A stretch of DNA of 54,987 nucleotides from contig CADCHO010000017.1 in assembly GCA_902801255.1 (NCBI GenBank), positions 1 to 54,987 on the forward strand. The letters run 5' to 3'. Positions 9,304 through 17,334 of this stretch are shown piece after piece. The position numbers and the translations under genes are program-made. The DNA is from an uncultured Eubacteriales bacterium. Lineage in GTDB: Bacteria > Bacillota > Clostridia > Peptostreptococcales > Anaerovoracaceae. The notes beneath the pieces are model-generated. The model worked only from the letters and a program-made list of their open reading frames with translations, made no database searches and was not told where the DNA came from. Every line of letters starts with the position of its first letter. The first letter of the stretch is position 1.

Positions 9304-9897
9304 TTATTCTGCAGCAAGCGCTTTCATCTCGCTCATCATGCCGCCGAAAATGGCATCCTGCAGTTCTTCATTTTCTTTTATGTTTGCGATCCACTCCCCA
9401 TTATTCAGCGGATCGATACATACTATCTGTATAGTTTTTATATAGTCTTTTTCCACCGGTGAATTGAGTCTTGCGAACAGCAGCTCATAAAAAACTGTAA
9501 GATCATCCGGTTTTGCTTCTTCATTTGCCTTCAGATACTCGGTCCATGCCGCAAGATACTCTCTTCCGAAGTCACAGGTCTTTATCTTTACATTAACAAG
9601 AGTATGACCATCGTCTTCCTCACTGCCGGTGATCTGAAAGTCAAATCCTTTGAGTTTTTTCATGAATCCGTCAAAGTTTTTTCTGCCTTCATCTGACAGG
9701 GAATCTCTGAGATTTATTACTTCACTGCCTAAAGTATCCGACTCCTGAAGCGCTTTGAGCTCTTTTGACACTTTTTTTTCTGCATCATTCATCGAGCTGC
9801 ATCCTGCAAGCATCAGCAAACACAGCAAGACAGCGAGCCCTGCCGCAATTGTCTTTATTATATGTGTGTTTACCAATAACTTTTCTCTGCTTCTCAT
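9304..9897 (-). CDS. Predicted lipoprotein of unknown function
   Basis: A 197-residue protein with a clear type II signal: basic start (MRSREK), hydrophobic stretch, then the lipobox LAGC with the lipid-modified Cys at about residue 33. The mature part is charged, mixed alpha/beta by composition, and has no motif I recognise; it resembles the small clostridial lipoproteins that carry an average-sized extracellular domain. It begins 5 nt after selB and ends 22 nt before mrp, so it is co-transcribed with selenocysteine genes, although nothing ties it to selenium. The ribosome-binding site is weak, suggesting coupling to selB. Confidence 0.75.
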   Translation of the reverse strand: MRSREKLLVNTHIIKTIAAGLAVLLCLLMLAGCSSMNDAEKKVSKELKALQESDTLGSEVINLRDSLSDEGRKNFDGFMKKLKGFDFQITGSEEDDGHTLVNVKIKTCDFGREYLAAWTEYLKANEEAKPDDLTVFYELLFARLNSPVEKDYIKTIQIVCIDPLNNGEWIANIKENEELQDAIFGGMMSEMKALAAE

Positions 9898-9902
9898 CTT
9901 TT

Positions 9903-11798
9903 TTACTTTACTGTGCTTCTTTTTTCTCCGTCGAATACTGTAATTCCGGCTTTATCCATGGCCGGAAGGAATTCGGCAGCATACTTTCTTGATGTACCGA
10001 GTCTGTCTCTGTACTCCGCGAGAGTGAAATCTCCTTCAATTTTTCTTGCTGCATCGACAGCCTGATTCCAGGCATTCATATCGATGTAGTAAGACGGATT
10101 GACCTTATATATCACCCCTTCTGACTCAAGATCTTCGAGTATGGCCCTTACTATCCTGCCGTCTTTGTAAAGAGCAAAAATATCGTCATTTTTTATCATC
10201 TCAATGCCTGCACCGGTGTACATAGCTTTGATTTTCTCTTTCAGCGCCTTCTGCTCGTCAGTGTATTCAATGCTGAATCCGCTGATGGCAATGCTTTTTC
10301 CTCTGTCTTCGATGAACCCCAGTGTTAACAGGTACTTAAGAACTGCCTGTACGAGCCTGTCATCATCGGTGAACCATCTCTCCTTAAGTCTTGAAAGGAG
10401 CTCCTGACGCGGTATCCCGTCAGCGAGCGGATTATCCGCGTGATAATCATTTATGATTCTCTCAGTGTCTTCCTTGAGGCGGGTGAATTTGGAGTCACTC
10501 AGGATCGTGTCATCAGGCAGTACCACCAATGACCCGTCCGCTATGCCGCCCTCTGCTGCTGATGACATTTCGTGATCGAGCAGTCCCAGTTCAGAAGCAA
10601 GTTCTTTCTGTTTTACGAATCGCCTTTCACATGACTTAGCGTAGATGACCTCGCTGATGGAGCCATTTGAGAGAACATCCATGCCTGAGAGGATCTCCGG
10701 TTTGTTTCTTTTATGTTTTGCAGGAAGCGCATCGATTATGCGGCCTCCCCCTATAGTTATTATTGGCGAGTAGAACCTTATGATAAATCTGTCTCCGCGC
10801 CTTACGGCAGCCGGTTCCTCCAGCCTCAGCTGTGCATAGGCCGTCTCACCTGCCGAAAGTGCATCTCTGTCGAGGAGTATGACTTTGCACAGCACTTCAT
10901 CGGAACCGCAGTACAGATGCACCCTGCTGTTATTAAGCACTACTCTGTCCGTAGAACTGAATACGCTCAGCTCTGCATCTATCATATTGGTGACTGTCAC
11001 CGCGTCAGTATACGCAACTACGTCGCCTCTGTCGATATCTTCTTTTGAAACACCGGACAGGTTTATGGCAGTCCTCTGACCGGCGACCGCTATATCTGTA
11101 TCTTTTCCGTATGTTTGTATGCCTCTTACCTTTGCTTTGGTACCTTCAGGATAGATGAACACATCATCGCCCGTCCTTACATTGCCGTCCATCAGGGTAC
11201 CGGTCACGACTGTGCCGAACCCCTGCATAGTGAACACCCTGTCGACCGGAAGTCTGAAAAGCTCCTTTTCTTCGCGGCGCTTGTTTTCTCTGTCGCATTT
11301 AGCAATGATCGCTGATTTGAGCTCATCTATACCTTCGCCCGTAACAGCACTTACCGGTATGACCGGCTTTCCTTCAAGGAATGACCCCCTGAAATAATCA
11401 TTGACTTCTTCGAGAAGCATTTCGAGCCACTCTTCCTCTACCATGTCCGTCTTTGTTACGGCTATTATGCCGTCATCTATTCCAAGCGAGTTCAGGATCT
11501 CAAAATGTTCTCTGGTCTGAGGCATTATGCCTTCATCGGCAGCAACTACAAAGAGAACGAAGTCGATTCCTCCGATACCGGCAAGCATGTGCTTTATAAA
11601 TTTTTCATGCCCCGGAACATCGATGACTCCGATGTTGTATCCGGCATCATTCGGAATGTGAGCAAAGCCGAGCTCGATAGTGATGCCGCGTTTTTTCTCC
11701 TCTGTGAGCCTGTCAGTGTCGATACCGCTGAGCGCTTTGATCAGCGTTGTTTTACCATGATCGACATGGCCGGCTGTGCCGATTATTATGTTTTTCAT
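9903..11798 (-). CDS. selB: Selenocysteine-specific translation elongation factor SelB
   Basis: GTPase that carries Sec-tRNA to the ribosome at UGA codons marked by a SECIS hairpin. The 631-residue protein starts with the G1 motif GHVDHGKT (10-17), G2 region [16 protein letters not shown]3 DVPGHEKF and G4 TKTDM, followed by beta-barrel domains and a C-terminal region of winged-helix type (ending [20 protein letters not shown]) that binds the SECIS. It starts 2 nt after selA. Its expected substrates here are the tRNA-Sec upstream and the TGA in selD at 27079-27081. Confidence 0.97.
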   Translation of the reverse strand: MKNIIIGTAGHVDHGKTTLIKALSGIDTDRLTEEKKRGITIELGFAHIPNDAGYNIGVIDVPGHEKFIKHMLAGIGGIDFVLFVVAADEGIMPQTREHFEILNSLGIDDGIIAVTKTDMVEEEWLEMLLEEVNDYFRGSFLEGKPVIPVSAVTGEGIDELKSAIIAKCDRENKRREEKELFRLPVDRVFTMQGFGTVVTGTLMDGNVRTGDDVFIYPEGTKAKVRGIQTYGKDTDIAVAGQRTAINLSGVSKEDIDRGDVVAYTDAVTVTNMIDAELSVFSSTDRVVLNNSRVHLYCGSDEVLCKVILLDRDALSAGETAYAQLRLEEPAAVRRGDRFIIRFYSPIITIGGGRIIDALPAKHKRNKPEILSGMDVLSNGSISEVIYAKSCERRFVKQKELASELGLLDHEMSSAAEGGIADGSLVVLPDDTILSDSKFTRLKEDTERIINDYHADNPLADGIPRQELLSRLKERWFTDDDRLVQAVLKYLLTLGFIEDRGKSIAISGFSIEYTDEQKALKEKIKAMYTGAGIEMIKNDDIFALYKDGRIVRAILEDLESEGVIYKVNPSYYIDMNAWNQAVDAARKIEGDFTLAEYRDRLGTSRKYAAEFLPAMDKAGITVFDGEKRSTVK

Positions 11799-11800
11799 TC

Positions 11801-13261
11801 TTACTTTCTGAGCGCCTCTGCCACTGTCTCTATCTCGTCATCCGCTATGGTGCGGACGCAAAGCAGAAGCCTGTCTTCATTTATTCTGGCAATCACCGGT
11901 ATATCTGCCTTGCGGAGTTTTCTCTCCGTTCTGTCCGCCGACTTGTTGCCGACTCTGACGGATACGGCCCAGCCCGGTAACCTGACCATAGGTGCAGAAC
12001 CGCCGCCGATCTGATCCTCAACAGGCACGATCTCCAGTGAGATGGACGGATCCACCCTCTTGATGGCATCGGCGAGGCTCTCAGCCTTTTTCCGCATCTC
12101 CTGATTAGATGCGGATATCATTCTAAGCACCGGTATGTCTCTGAGAGCAGTCTTGCGGTCTCTGTATTTCATCAGCGTCGCCTCAAGAGCTGCAAAGGTC
12201 ATCTTGTCTACCCTCATGGCTCTCGCGAGCGGATGCTTTTTCATTGCCTTGATGTATTTTTTCTTTCCTACGATTATGCCTGCCTGAGGTCCTCCCAGAA
12301 GCTTGTCGCCGCTGAAAAGCATCACATCTATGCCGGTTGCAAGCGATGCCGGGATATTAGGCTCATTGAGCCCGAATTCAGACATGTCGAGCATAAGGCC
12401 GTTGCCCATGTCAAAGATGACAGGAAGGTCGTGTTTTTTACCGATATCCACGAGTTCTTCGAGCGTAGCTTCTTCTGTAAACCCAACTATATCGTAGTTG
12501 GATTTATGCACCTTCATGAGAGCTCCGGTCTCGAAGTGTTTGCCATGGCGCGGATCCGCATCATACCAGTCGCCCTTCTCCAGCATGGCACGCGTCATAA
12601 TGGCATTTTCATAATCTGACGCCTTTGTTTTATTGCTTGTGCCTACTTCCTGAAGGAACGCTCCGGACTGCATCATGATGTCAGGGATCCTGAATGCTCC
12701 GCCGATCTCTACAAGCTCGCCTCTGGAGACCACGATCTCCTTTCCTTTACCAAGAGTAGCAAGCACTATCATAGTGGCGGCAGCATTGTTGTTTACTACC
12801 ATTGCATCTTCAGCTCCGGTTAGCCGGGCAATCAGGTCACCCACCAGATCATGGCGTGAGCCGCGCTTGCCCTTCGGCACGTTGTATTCAAGGTCGGAAT
12901 AGCCCTTTGACACTCTCGCGACATTCTCTACAGCATCCCTGCAAAGAGGCGCCCTTCCGAGATTCGTGTGAAGTATGGTTCCGGTCGCATTTATGAGCGG
13001 ATAAAGATTGAGTTCTTCCTCCCGGAAGATCCTTGCTTCAGCAGCCTCTGCGACAGCTCCGGTTTCAAGTACGGATGCATCGAAGTTCTCTGCCTCTCCA
13101 TCTTTGAGATCCAGAATAGATGCCCTCAGAGCTGCGATAACGGCGCGGACAGCATCCGTTACAAGAAGATCCCCTTTCTCTTCTGACAATACAACAAGAG
13201 ACTCCTGCTTCATCACTTCGTCGATCTTAGGGAGTCCTCTCAATAATTCTTTCTTTGTCAT
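11801..13261 (-). CDS. selA: L-seryl-tRNA(Sec) selenium transferase
   Basis: PLP enzyme that converts Ser-tRNA(Sec) to Sec-tRNA(Sec) using selenophosphate from SelD. The 486-residue protein contains the family's N-terminal NATGTILHTNLGRAPL segment and the PLP-lysine motif SGDKLLGGPQAG. The frame stays open upstream to 13363, but that extension runs through the tRNA-Sec gene; ATG 13261 is chosen, with GGAGG 9 nt upstream. tRNA-Sec lies only 25 nt upstream and selB 2 nt downstream, forming selC-selA-selB. Confidence 0.97.
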   Translation of the reverse strand: MTKKELLRGLPKIDEVMKQESLVVLSEEKGDLLVTDAVRAVIAALRASILDLKDGEAENFDASVLETGAVAEAAEARIFREEELNLYPLINATGTILHTNLGRAPLCRDAVENVARVSKGYSDLEYNVPKGKRGSRHDLVGDLIARLTGAEDAMVVNNNAAATMIVLATLGKGKEIVVSRGELVEIGGAFRIPDIMMQSGAFLQEVGTSNKTKASDYENAIMTRAMLEKGDWYDADPRHGKHFETGALMKVHKSNYDIVGFTEEATLEELVDIGKKHDLPVIFDMGNGLMLDMSEFGLNEPNIPASLATGIDVMLFSGDKLLGGPQAGIIVGKKKYIKAMKKHPLARAMRVDKMTFAALEATLMKYRDRKTALRDIPVLRMISASNQEMRKKAESLADAIKRVDPSISLEIVPVEDQIGGGSAPMVRLPGWAVSVRVGNKSADRTERKLRKADIPVIARINEDRLLLCVRTIADDEIETVAEALRK

Positions 13262-13285
13262 GGCATCCGACCTCCGTAATCTATT

Positions 13286-13383
13286 TGGCGGGAGTACGTG
13301 GGAATCGAACCCACCCGGGAGGCTACTAACCCCCTGCAAACGGTTTTGAAGACCGCGAGGCACACCAGCACCTATCTACCCCC
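13286..13383 (-). tRNA. selC: tRNA-Sec (anticodon TCA)
   Basis: Read on the minus strand it folds as a selenocysteine tRNA: 5' GGGGGTAG, a 6-bp D stem (AGGTGC/GTGCCT) closed by a four-base loop, anticodon loop CTTCAAA with TCA, a long variable arm (GGGGG/CCTCC), a T arm GTGGG-TTCGATT-CCCAC and an encoded CCA (13288-13286). The acceptor 3' strand is GTACTCCC, giving seven pairs and a G-G apposition at the expected eighth pair. Position directly before selA and selB confirms it. The length of 98 nt with CCA is typical. Confidence 0.95.
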
Positions 13384-13431
13384 AGGTCGCGGTGAAACCA
13401 GCACTCCAGATGTGCTGACCGCACTCAAAAA

Positions 13432-13460
13432 ATTGTATCAAAAAAGCGCCGCTGTATCAA
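13432..13460 (-). promoter_or_regulatory. Predicted sigma-70-type promoter of tRNA-Sec-selA-selB
   Basis: On the minus strand: -35 TTGATA (13460-13455), 17-nt spacer, -10 TACAAT (13437-13432). The expected start is about 13425, giving a leader of about 42 nt before tRNA-Sec that contains a small hairpin CAGCAC/GTGCTG. The -35 box lies inside the loop of the cysE terminator and the spacer crosses its 3' stem and T-run, so termination and initiation share the same bases. Confidence 0.7.
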
Positions 13461-13472
13461 TACCGCGGCGCT
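13440..13472 (-). terminator. Rho-independent terminator after cysE
   Basis: AGCGCCGC/GCGGCGCT stem (13445-13452 with 13465-13472) with a partly paired interior, followed on the minus strand by TTTTTT. It closes the udk-to-cysE unit, 15 nt after the cysE stop. Confidence 0.85.
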
Positions 13473-13486
13473 CATTTTACACAGTT

Positions 13487-14389
13487 TCAGATGAACCATT
13501 CTATTGAATCATCAGGGTCCAGCTGGTCGGTCGACATTGCCTGTCCACTCGGCTTTGTCACTATTGATACTCCAGGGTCCAGCGAGTGTGTGAGCCATAC
13601 GTTACCGCCGACAACGCAGTCATCACCGATCCTGGTATCACCACCGAGTATCGTAGCTCCGGCATAGATGACGACCCTGTCGCCTATATCAGGATGACGT
13701 TTGATACCCTTGACAGGTGCCCCGTCGGGTCCGACCGGGAAGCTCTTCGCACCAAGTGTTACATGCTGATACAGCTTTACATGTTCGCCGATAGTAGTTG
13801 TTTCACCAATGACGACGCCCGTACCGTGATCGATAAAGAAATATTTCCCGATCTTTGCGCCCGGATGAATATCTATACCTGTGACCTCATGAGCCTGTTC
13901 TGTCATGACCCTCGGGATCATCGGGACTCCCAGCTCATACAGTCTGTGAGCGATCCTGTATGTGAATATCGCAATAAATGCCGGATATGTCATTATGACC
14001 TCATCAAGGCTCTTCGCCGCAGGGTCCCCGACATACCCCGCCTGAACATCTGTCTTGAGTACCTCAAGGATATCAGGCAATGAATTTATAAGCGCTTCGG
14101 CCTTTTCTGCCGCCTCTTCAGGATCCTTGTAGACCAGTTCGAGCGTCAGTGCAAGAGCATCGTAAGCCCTCATCAGCTCATATGTCCTTTTCTCAGTTTC
14201 AGCGAACCTTGCGCGCGATTTACCGAAATGATATGGGAACATTGCCCTTCTCAGGTGGTCCAGCGCTTCTGCGACTTTCTCCTGCATGCCAAGCAGATGA
14301 CCGTCGATTGGCCTGGTGTCTATCTCCGTCATTCGCGCTGCAAGTTCTTCGAGGTGGGCGGCTTTAACACCCTGATTCTCTATCGTCAT
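13487..14389 (-). CDS. cysE: Serine O-acetyltransferase
   Basis: Makes O-acetylserine from serine and acetyl-CoA, the first step of cysteine synthesis. The 300-residue protein has an N-terminal helical domain (about 1-170) containing the conserved DVQAGYVGDPAA segment, then a left-handed beta-helix of hexapeptide repeats with the catalytic His region IDHGTGVVIGETT and QHVTLGA. The longer N-terminal region is like the EpsC-type enzymes. It is the last gene of the udk unit, 34 nt after the TSCPD gene, and is followed by a strong terminator. Cysteine is also the sulfur donor for LarE and Fe-S proteins encoded nearby, but that link is inference. Confidence 0.93.
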   Translation of the reverse strand: MTIENQGVKAAHLEELAARMTEIDTRPIDGHLLGMQEKVAEALDHLRRAMFPYHFGKSRARFAETEKRTYELMRAYDALALTLELVYKDPEEAAEKAEALINSLPDILEVLKTDVQAGYVGDPAAKSLDEVIMTYPAFIAIFTYRIAHRLYELGVPMIPRVMTEQAHEVTGIDIHPGAKIGKYFFIDHGTGVVIGETTTIGEHVKLYQHVTLGAKSFPVGPDGAPVKGIKRHPDIGDRVVIYAGATILGGDTRIGDDCVVGGNVWLTHSLDPGVSIVTKPSGQAMSTDQLDPDDSIEWFI

Positions 14390-14422
14390 GTTCTCTCCCC
14401 GTGTTCCTTATCTTTTCTGATT

Positions 14423-14686
14423 CTAGGCCTTAGCTTCATTCAGAGCCTGCCTGAGTGCCTTGCTGAGCTGATCCGGACATGAAGTATCTTTAAATCCGCA
14501 TCTGGTCCCCTCAAGTTTTTCTATCACCTCTTCAGCATTCATTCCTTTGATGAGCTTGGAGATGCCGCTCAGATTACCATTGCAGCCGCCTGTAAAAACG
14601 ACATCCTTAATGATTTCACCCTCAAGCTCTATCTCGATCATCATCGAGCAAACGCCCTCAGGATAAAAAGTAAACATTTTCGACAT
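14423..14686 (-). CDS. TSCPD-domain protein (TIGR03905-like)
   Basis: An 87-residue protein holding the diagnostic KDTSCPDQLSKAL segment near its C-terminus and Cys residues in EGVCSMM, GGCNGN and TRCGFK. The domain also occurs at the C-terminus of some class II ribonucleotide reductases, but stand-alone copies such as this one have no settled function; the four spaced cysteines suggest metal or nucleotide binding. It lies 23 nt after the HD-domain gene and 34 nt before cysE in the same unit. Confidence 0.85.
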   Translation of the reverse strand: MSKMFTFYPEGVCSMMIEIELEGEIIKDVVFTGGCNGNLSGISKLIKGMNAEEVIEKLEGTRCGFKDTSCPDQLSKALRQALNEAKA

Positions 14687-14709
14687 TATACGTCCTCTAT
14701 CTAATTTAT

Positions 14710-15285
14710 TTACAGTCCGATTTCATCGGCAATCTCTCTCATTGCCTCAAGCGAGACATCTACGAACTCGTCCCACTCCATGCCTGCCTTTTCGATCAGG
14801 CTCATAAACTGCCTGTTAGCACCTGCGGCAAAACGTGTCTCTTTGAATCTCTTGTTAACTGATTTATGTTTTACACTTGCAATCTTTTTGTCCGGATAGA
14901 TCTGTGCGATTGCTTTCAGGAATCCTGACATCGGGTCTGCAGCTATGAGTGCATATTCGAGCTGGGTTTCAGGGTTTTTGCCGCATGCCGGGTTGTGTGA
15001 CATGATAGCATTCTCCATGACCGGATCTCCGAAGCCCTCTTCCCTGAGGATCTTTGCGGAGGTTGGACCGTGAGTTCCGAAATCGTCTCTCCACGGAGCA
15101 GTCTCTTCATCGAGGTCGTGCAGCAGTCCGCAGATGCCCCAGTATTCGACATCATCCGGTGCCAGTTTCTTTGCAAGTCCTCTCATTATAGCTTCAACAG
15201 CATAGCTGTGAGTTATGTAATTTTCACCTTTAACGTATTTGTGCAGGAGCTCATTAGCCTGCTCTCTAGTAAGTTTTGCTTCCAT
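14710..15285 (-). CDS. HD-domain hydrolase of unknown substrate
   Basis: A 191-residue protein with an HD phosphohydrolase signature: His26 in THSYAVEAIM, the His56-Asp57 pair in GLLHDLDEE, then a later His in MSHNPA and an Asp in IAADPMSG. This pattern fits small metal-dependent phosphohydrolases of the YfbR/YqeK sort, acting on nucleotides or related compounds, though the substrate cannot be read from sequence. GGAG lies rather far (13 nt) from the ATG. The gene is between purine nucleoside phosphorylase and the TSCPD gene, consistent with a nucleotide-related role. Confidence 0.82.
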   Translation of the reverse strand: MEAKLTREQANELLHKYVKGENYITHSYAVEAIMRGLAKKLAPDDVEYWGICGLLHDLDEETAPWRDDFGTHGPTSAKILREEGFGDPVMENAIMSHNPACGKNPETQLEYALIAADPMSGFLKAIAQIYPDKKIASVKHKSVNKRFKETRFAAGANRQFMSLIEKAGMEWDEFVDVSLEAMREIADEIGL

Positions 15286-15324
15286 TTGGGGTTATTATCT
15301 CCTTTAACTGATTAATAGTGCTTT

Positions 15325-16158
15325 TTATATCTCAATCGCCATGTCTACTACTTCAGCGAAAGTATCTTTTATACGCATGGCAGCTTCAGTGACTTCCGCA
15401 CCGGTCAGCGGCTTATCCAGCACTCCGGCAGCCATGTTCGACAGGAACGATATGCCTATTATTTCGCGTCCTGCGTGATTTGCAATGATCGCTTCAGGAA
15501 CAGTTGACATCCCTGCAGCATCTGCGCCGATCGCTCTGGCAAATCTGATCTCAGCAGGTGTCTCAAAGCTCGGGCCTGTAAACATCGCGTAAACTCCCTC
15601 GCGAAGCTGTATTCCCTTTTCGGACGCCGCTTTTTTGAGTTTTTCTCTTAGCTCCTTGTTATATGTATAAGTCATATCAGGGAACCTCGGGCCGAACTCA
15701 TCCAGATTCTTTCCTATAAGCGGATTATTGCCTGAAAGGTTGATGTGGTCACTTATGAGCATGAGCTCCCCGGCATTCCAGTCAGTATTGACACATCCGG
15801 CTGCATTCGTGATGATGAAGCGTTTCACTCCCAGCGACACCATGACTCTTGCAGGAAACGCCGTCTTGTCCATGTCACGGTTCTCATAGTAATGGAACCT
15901 TCCTGCCATTATGATGATCCTTTTGCCCTTGTACTCTCCGTAAACCACCTGTCCTCTATGGTCGGAGACCAGGCCGGCCTCCATGTGAGGCACGTCGTTA
16001 TATGAAATTATAAGCGGATTTTTTATTCTGTCAGCGAAGTCATTCAGTCCCGATCCGAGAATGATGCCGATTTCAGGTTTAAGTACACCTTTGCCGTAAA
16101 GATAAACTGCAGCTTCTCTTACGCGCTCACTAAGTGGTCTTATCTTATCTGCTGCCAT
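15325..16158 (-). CDS. Purine nucleoside phosphorylase
   Basis: Splits purine nucleosides with phosphate to give base and ribose-1-phosphate. The 277-residue protein matches the trimeric guanosine/inosine class: GIILGSGLNDFADRI near the start, MAGRFHYYE (phosphate-loop region), ITNAAGCVN, and the base-binding TGPSFETPAEIR and SFLSNMAAG segments. A GTG at 16173 extends the frame by five residues, but ATG 16158 is preferred because GGGAGGGAG lies just upstream. It overlaps no neighbour and follows the LarC-like gene directly; uridine kinase two genes upstream suggests a nucleoside-salvage unit. Confidence 0.93.
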   Translation of the reverse strand: MAADKIRPLSERVREAAVYLYGKGVLKPEIGIILGSGLNDFADRIKNPLIISYNDVPHMEAGLVSDHRGQVVYGEYKGKRIIIMAGRFHYYENRDMDKTAFPARVMVSLGVKRFIITNAAGCVNTDWNAGELMLISDHINLSGNNPLIGKNLDEFGPRFPDMTYTYNKELREKLKKAASEKGIQLREGVYAMFTGPSFETPAEIRFARAIGADAAGMSTVPEAIIANHAGREIIGISFLSNMAAGVLDKPLTGAEVTEAAMRIKDTFAEVVDMAIEI

Positions 16159-16173
16159 TTGTCTCCCTCCCAC

Positions 16174-16611
16174 TCATTTCAATGATCCGGCAACCAGCTC
16201 GCGCGCTTCGGCAATACTTATTCCGTGTTCGCGGGCTATGCGGGCCAAATCTTCATATTCCAGCTTGTACCTGTCTGTACCGTATCCACTTACCCTTTTG
16301 CATCTGACAGTACCGTAAACAGTATCAAGGATTTCTTCTCTCCGCTCCAGGATATACCTTTCAGATATGAGTTCGCGGATACCGATCGTCGTAGTGTATT
16401 TGAATATCAGGCGCACAAAGCGCTCCTTCTCGGCCTCTTCATCAGAGCACATGACAGTCAGCAGAGTAGCAGGCCTGCCTTTCTTCATCTGGACCGGTGT
16501 AAGTGTAACGTCTTTTGCACCCTCTTCCATCAGCCTTTCGGCAGCGAAAGCAAGTTCCTCGGCCGTCATGTCATCTATATTGCATTCAAATTCACATATC
16601 CTGTCTTTCAT
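16174..16611 (-). CDS. LarC C-terminal domain protein (LarC2-like, nickel-pincer cofactor)
   Basis: A 145-residue protein corresponding to the C-terminal part of LarC, the CTP-dependent nickel insertase for the nickel-pincer nucleotide cofactor of lactate racemase. The diagnostic segment CNIDDMTAEELAFAAERL, then LTPVQMKKGRPATLL, is complete. No LarC1 sequence precedes it: udk ends 3 nt upstream. In Lactiplantibacillus LarC1 and LarC2 are joined by a ribosomal frameshift; here the second part stands alone with its own ATG. LarE is encoded 1.5 kb upstream, so the pathway is present; LarB, LarC1 and the client enzyme are not in the window. Confidence 0.85.
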   Translation of the reverse strand: MKDRICEFECNIDDMTAEELAFAAERLMEEGAKDVTLTPVQMKKGRPATLLTVMCSDEEAEKERFVRLIFKYTTTIGIRELISERYILERREEILDTVYGTVRCKRVSGYGTDRYKLEYEDLARIAREHGISIAEARELVAGSLK

Positions 16612-16614
16612 TTG

Positions 16615-17235
16615 CTAATAAATCTGCTTTTGCAGGTGCGAAAGTATCTTGACCTTTATAACGTCAAATACTACATCGTTCATGCCGCTGTTCAGCACGA
16701 TATCCGCAAGATACTTTGTAGGCTCAACGTAAATATAGTGCATAGGCTTGACCGTGGTCAGATACTGCTGGGCTATACCCTCAACATCTCTGCCGCGGTA
16801 CTTTACGTCACGTATCACACGGCGGAGTATCCTCTCATCGGCATCCGCCTCTACATAGATCTTTATATCCAGAAGATCTCTGAGCTCCTCGTTCTGGAGC
16901 ACCATGATGCCCTCAACTATGATAACCGGTGACGGCTTTATCGTAACAGTCTCATTGCTCCTGTTGTGGATGGTATAGTCATATACAGGACACTCTACAG
17001 ATTCGCCGTTTCTGAGCTTTCTGAGGTGCTCGATAAACAGGTCTGTTTCGAAAGCATCCGGATGGTCGTAGTTGATGAGCTTGCGCTGCTCGAACGGTAT
17101 ATCGTCGTGAGCCCTGTAGTAGTTGTCATAATATATGACAGTGACGCGGTCGCCGAACTCATCTTTGATGCGGTTTGTAAAAGTTGATTTGCCGGAACCG
17201 GTTCCGCCGGCAACGCCTATAATCAAGCAATCCAT
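16615..17235 (-). CDS. udk: Uridine kinase
   Basis: Phosphorylates uridine and cytidine with ATP or GTP in pyrimidine salvage. The 206-residue protein begins with the P-loop GVAGGTGSGKST (7-18), has the NYDHPDAFE substrate segment and the EGIMVL Walker B strand, and ends in the normal family length. GGAGGGAT lies before ATG 17235. It is the first gene of the unit that continues through the LarC-like gene, PNP, HD, TSCPD and cysE, and has a good promoter in the 99-nt gap upstream. Confidence 0.95.
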   Translation of the reverse strand: MDCLIIGVAGGTGSGKSTFTNRIKDEFGDRVTVIYYDNYYRAHDDIPFEQRKLINYDHPDAFETDLFIEHLRKLRNGESVECPVYDYTIHNRSNETVTIKPSPVIIVEGIMVLQNEELRDLLDIKIYVEADADERILRRVIRDVKYRGRDVEGIAQQYLTTVKPMHYIYVEPTKYLADIVLNSGMNDVVFDVIKVKILSHLQKQIY

Positions 17236-17290
17236 CAGGATATCCCTCCGATTTTAAACACAAAAAATGACGAAAGCCCATACCTGTTTA

Positions 17291-17320
17291 ATAATATAAT
17301 TTTGAGGCGGCTCCGGTCAA
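17291..17320 (-). promoter_or_regulatory. Predicted promoter of the udk-to-cysE unit
   Basis: Minus strand: -35 TTGACC (17320-17315), then TATATT at 17298-17293 (spacer 16) overlapping TATTAT at 17296-17291 (spacer 18). It lies 15 nt after the larE stop and about 55 nt before the udk start, where no terminator is seen. Confidence 0.6.
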
Positions 17321-17334
17321 TGATTATGGGCGAA

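Noticed and set aside
13262-13363. Upstream extension of selA by 34 codons
   Set aside because: It runs through the tRNA-Sec gene; ATG 13261 with GGAGG is the real start.
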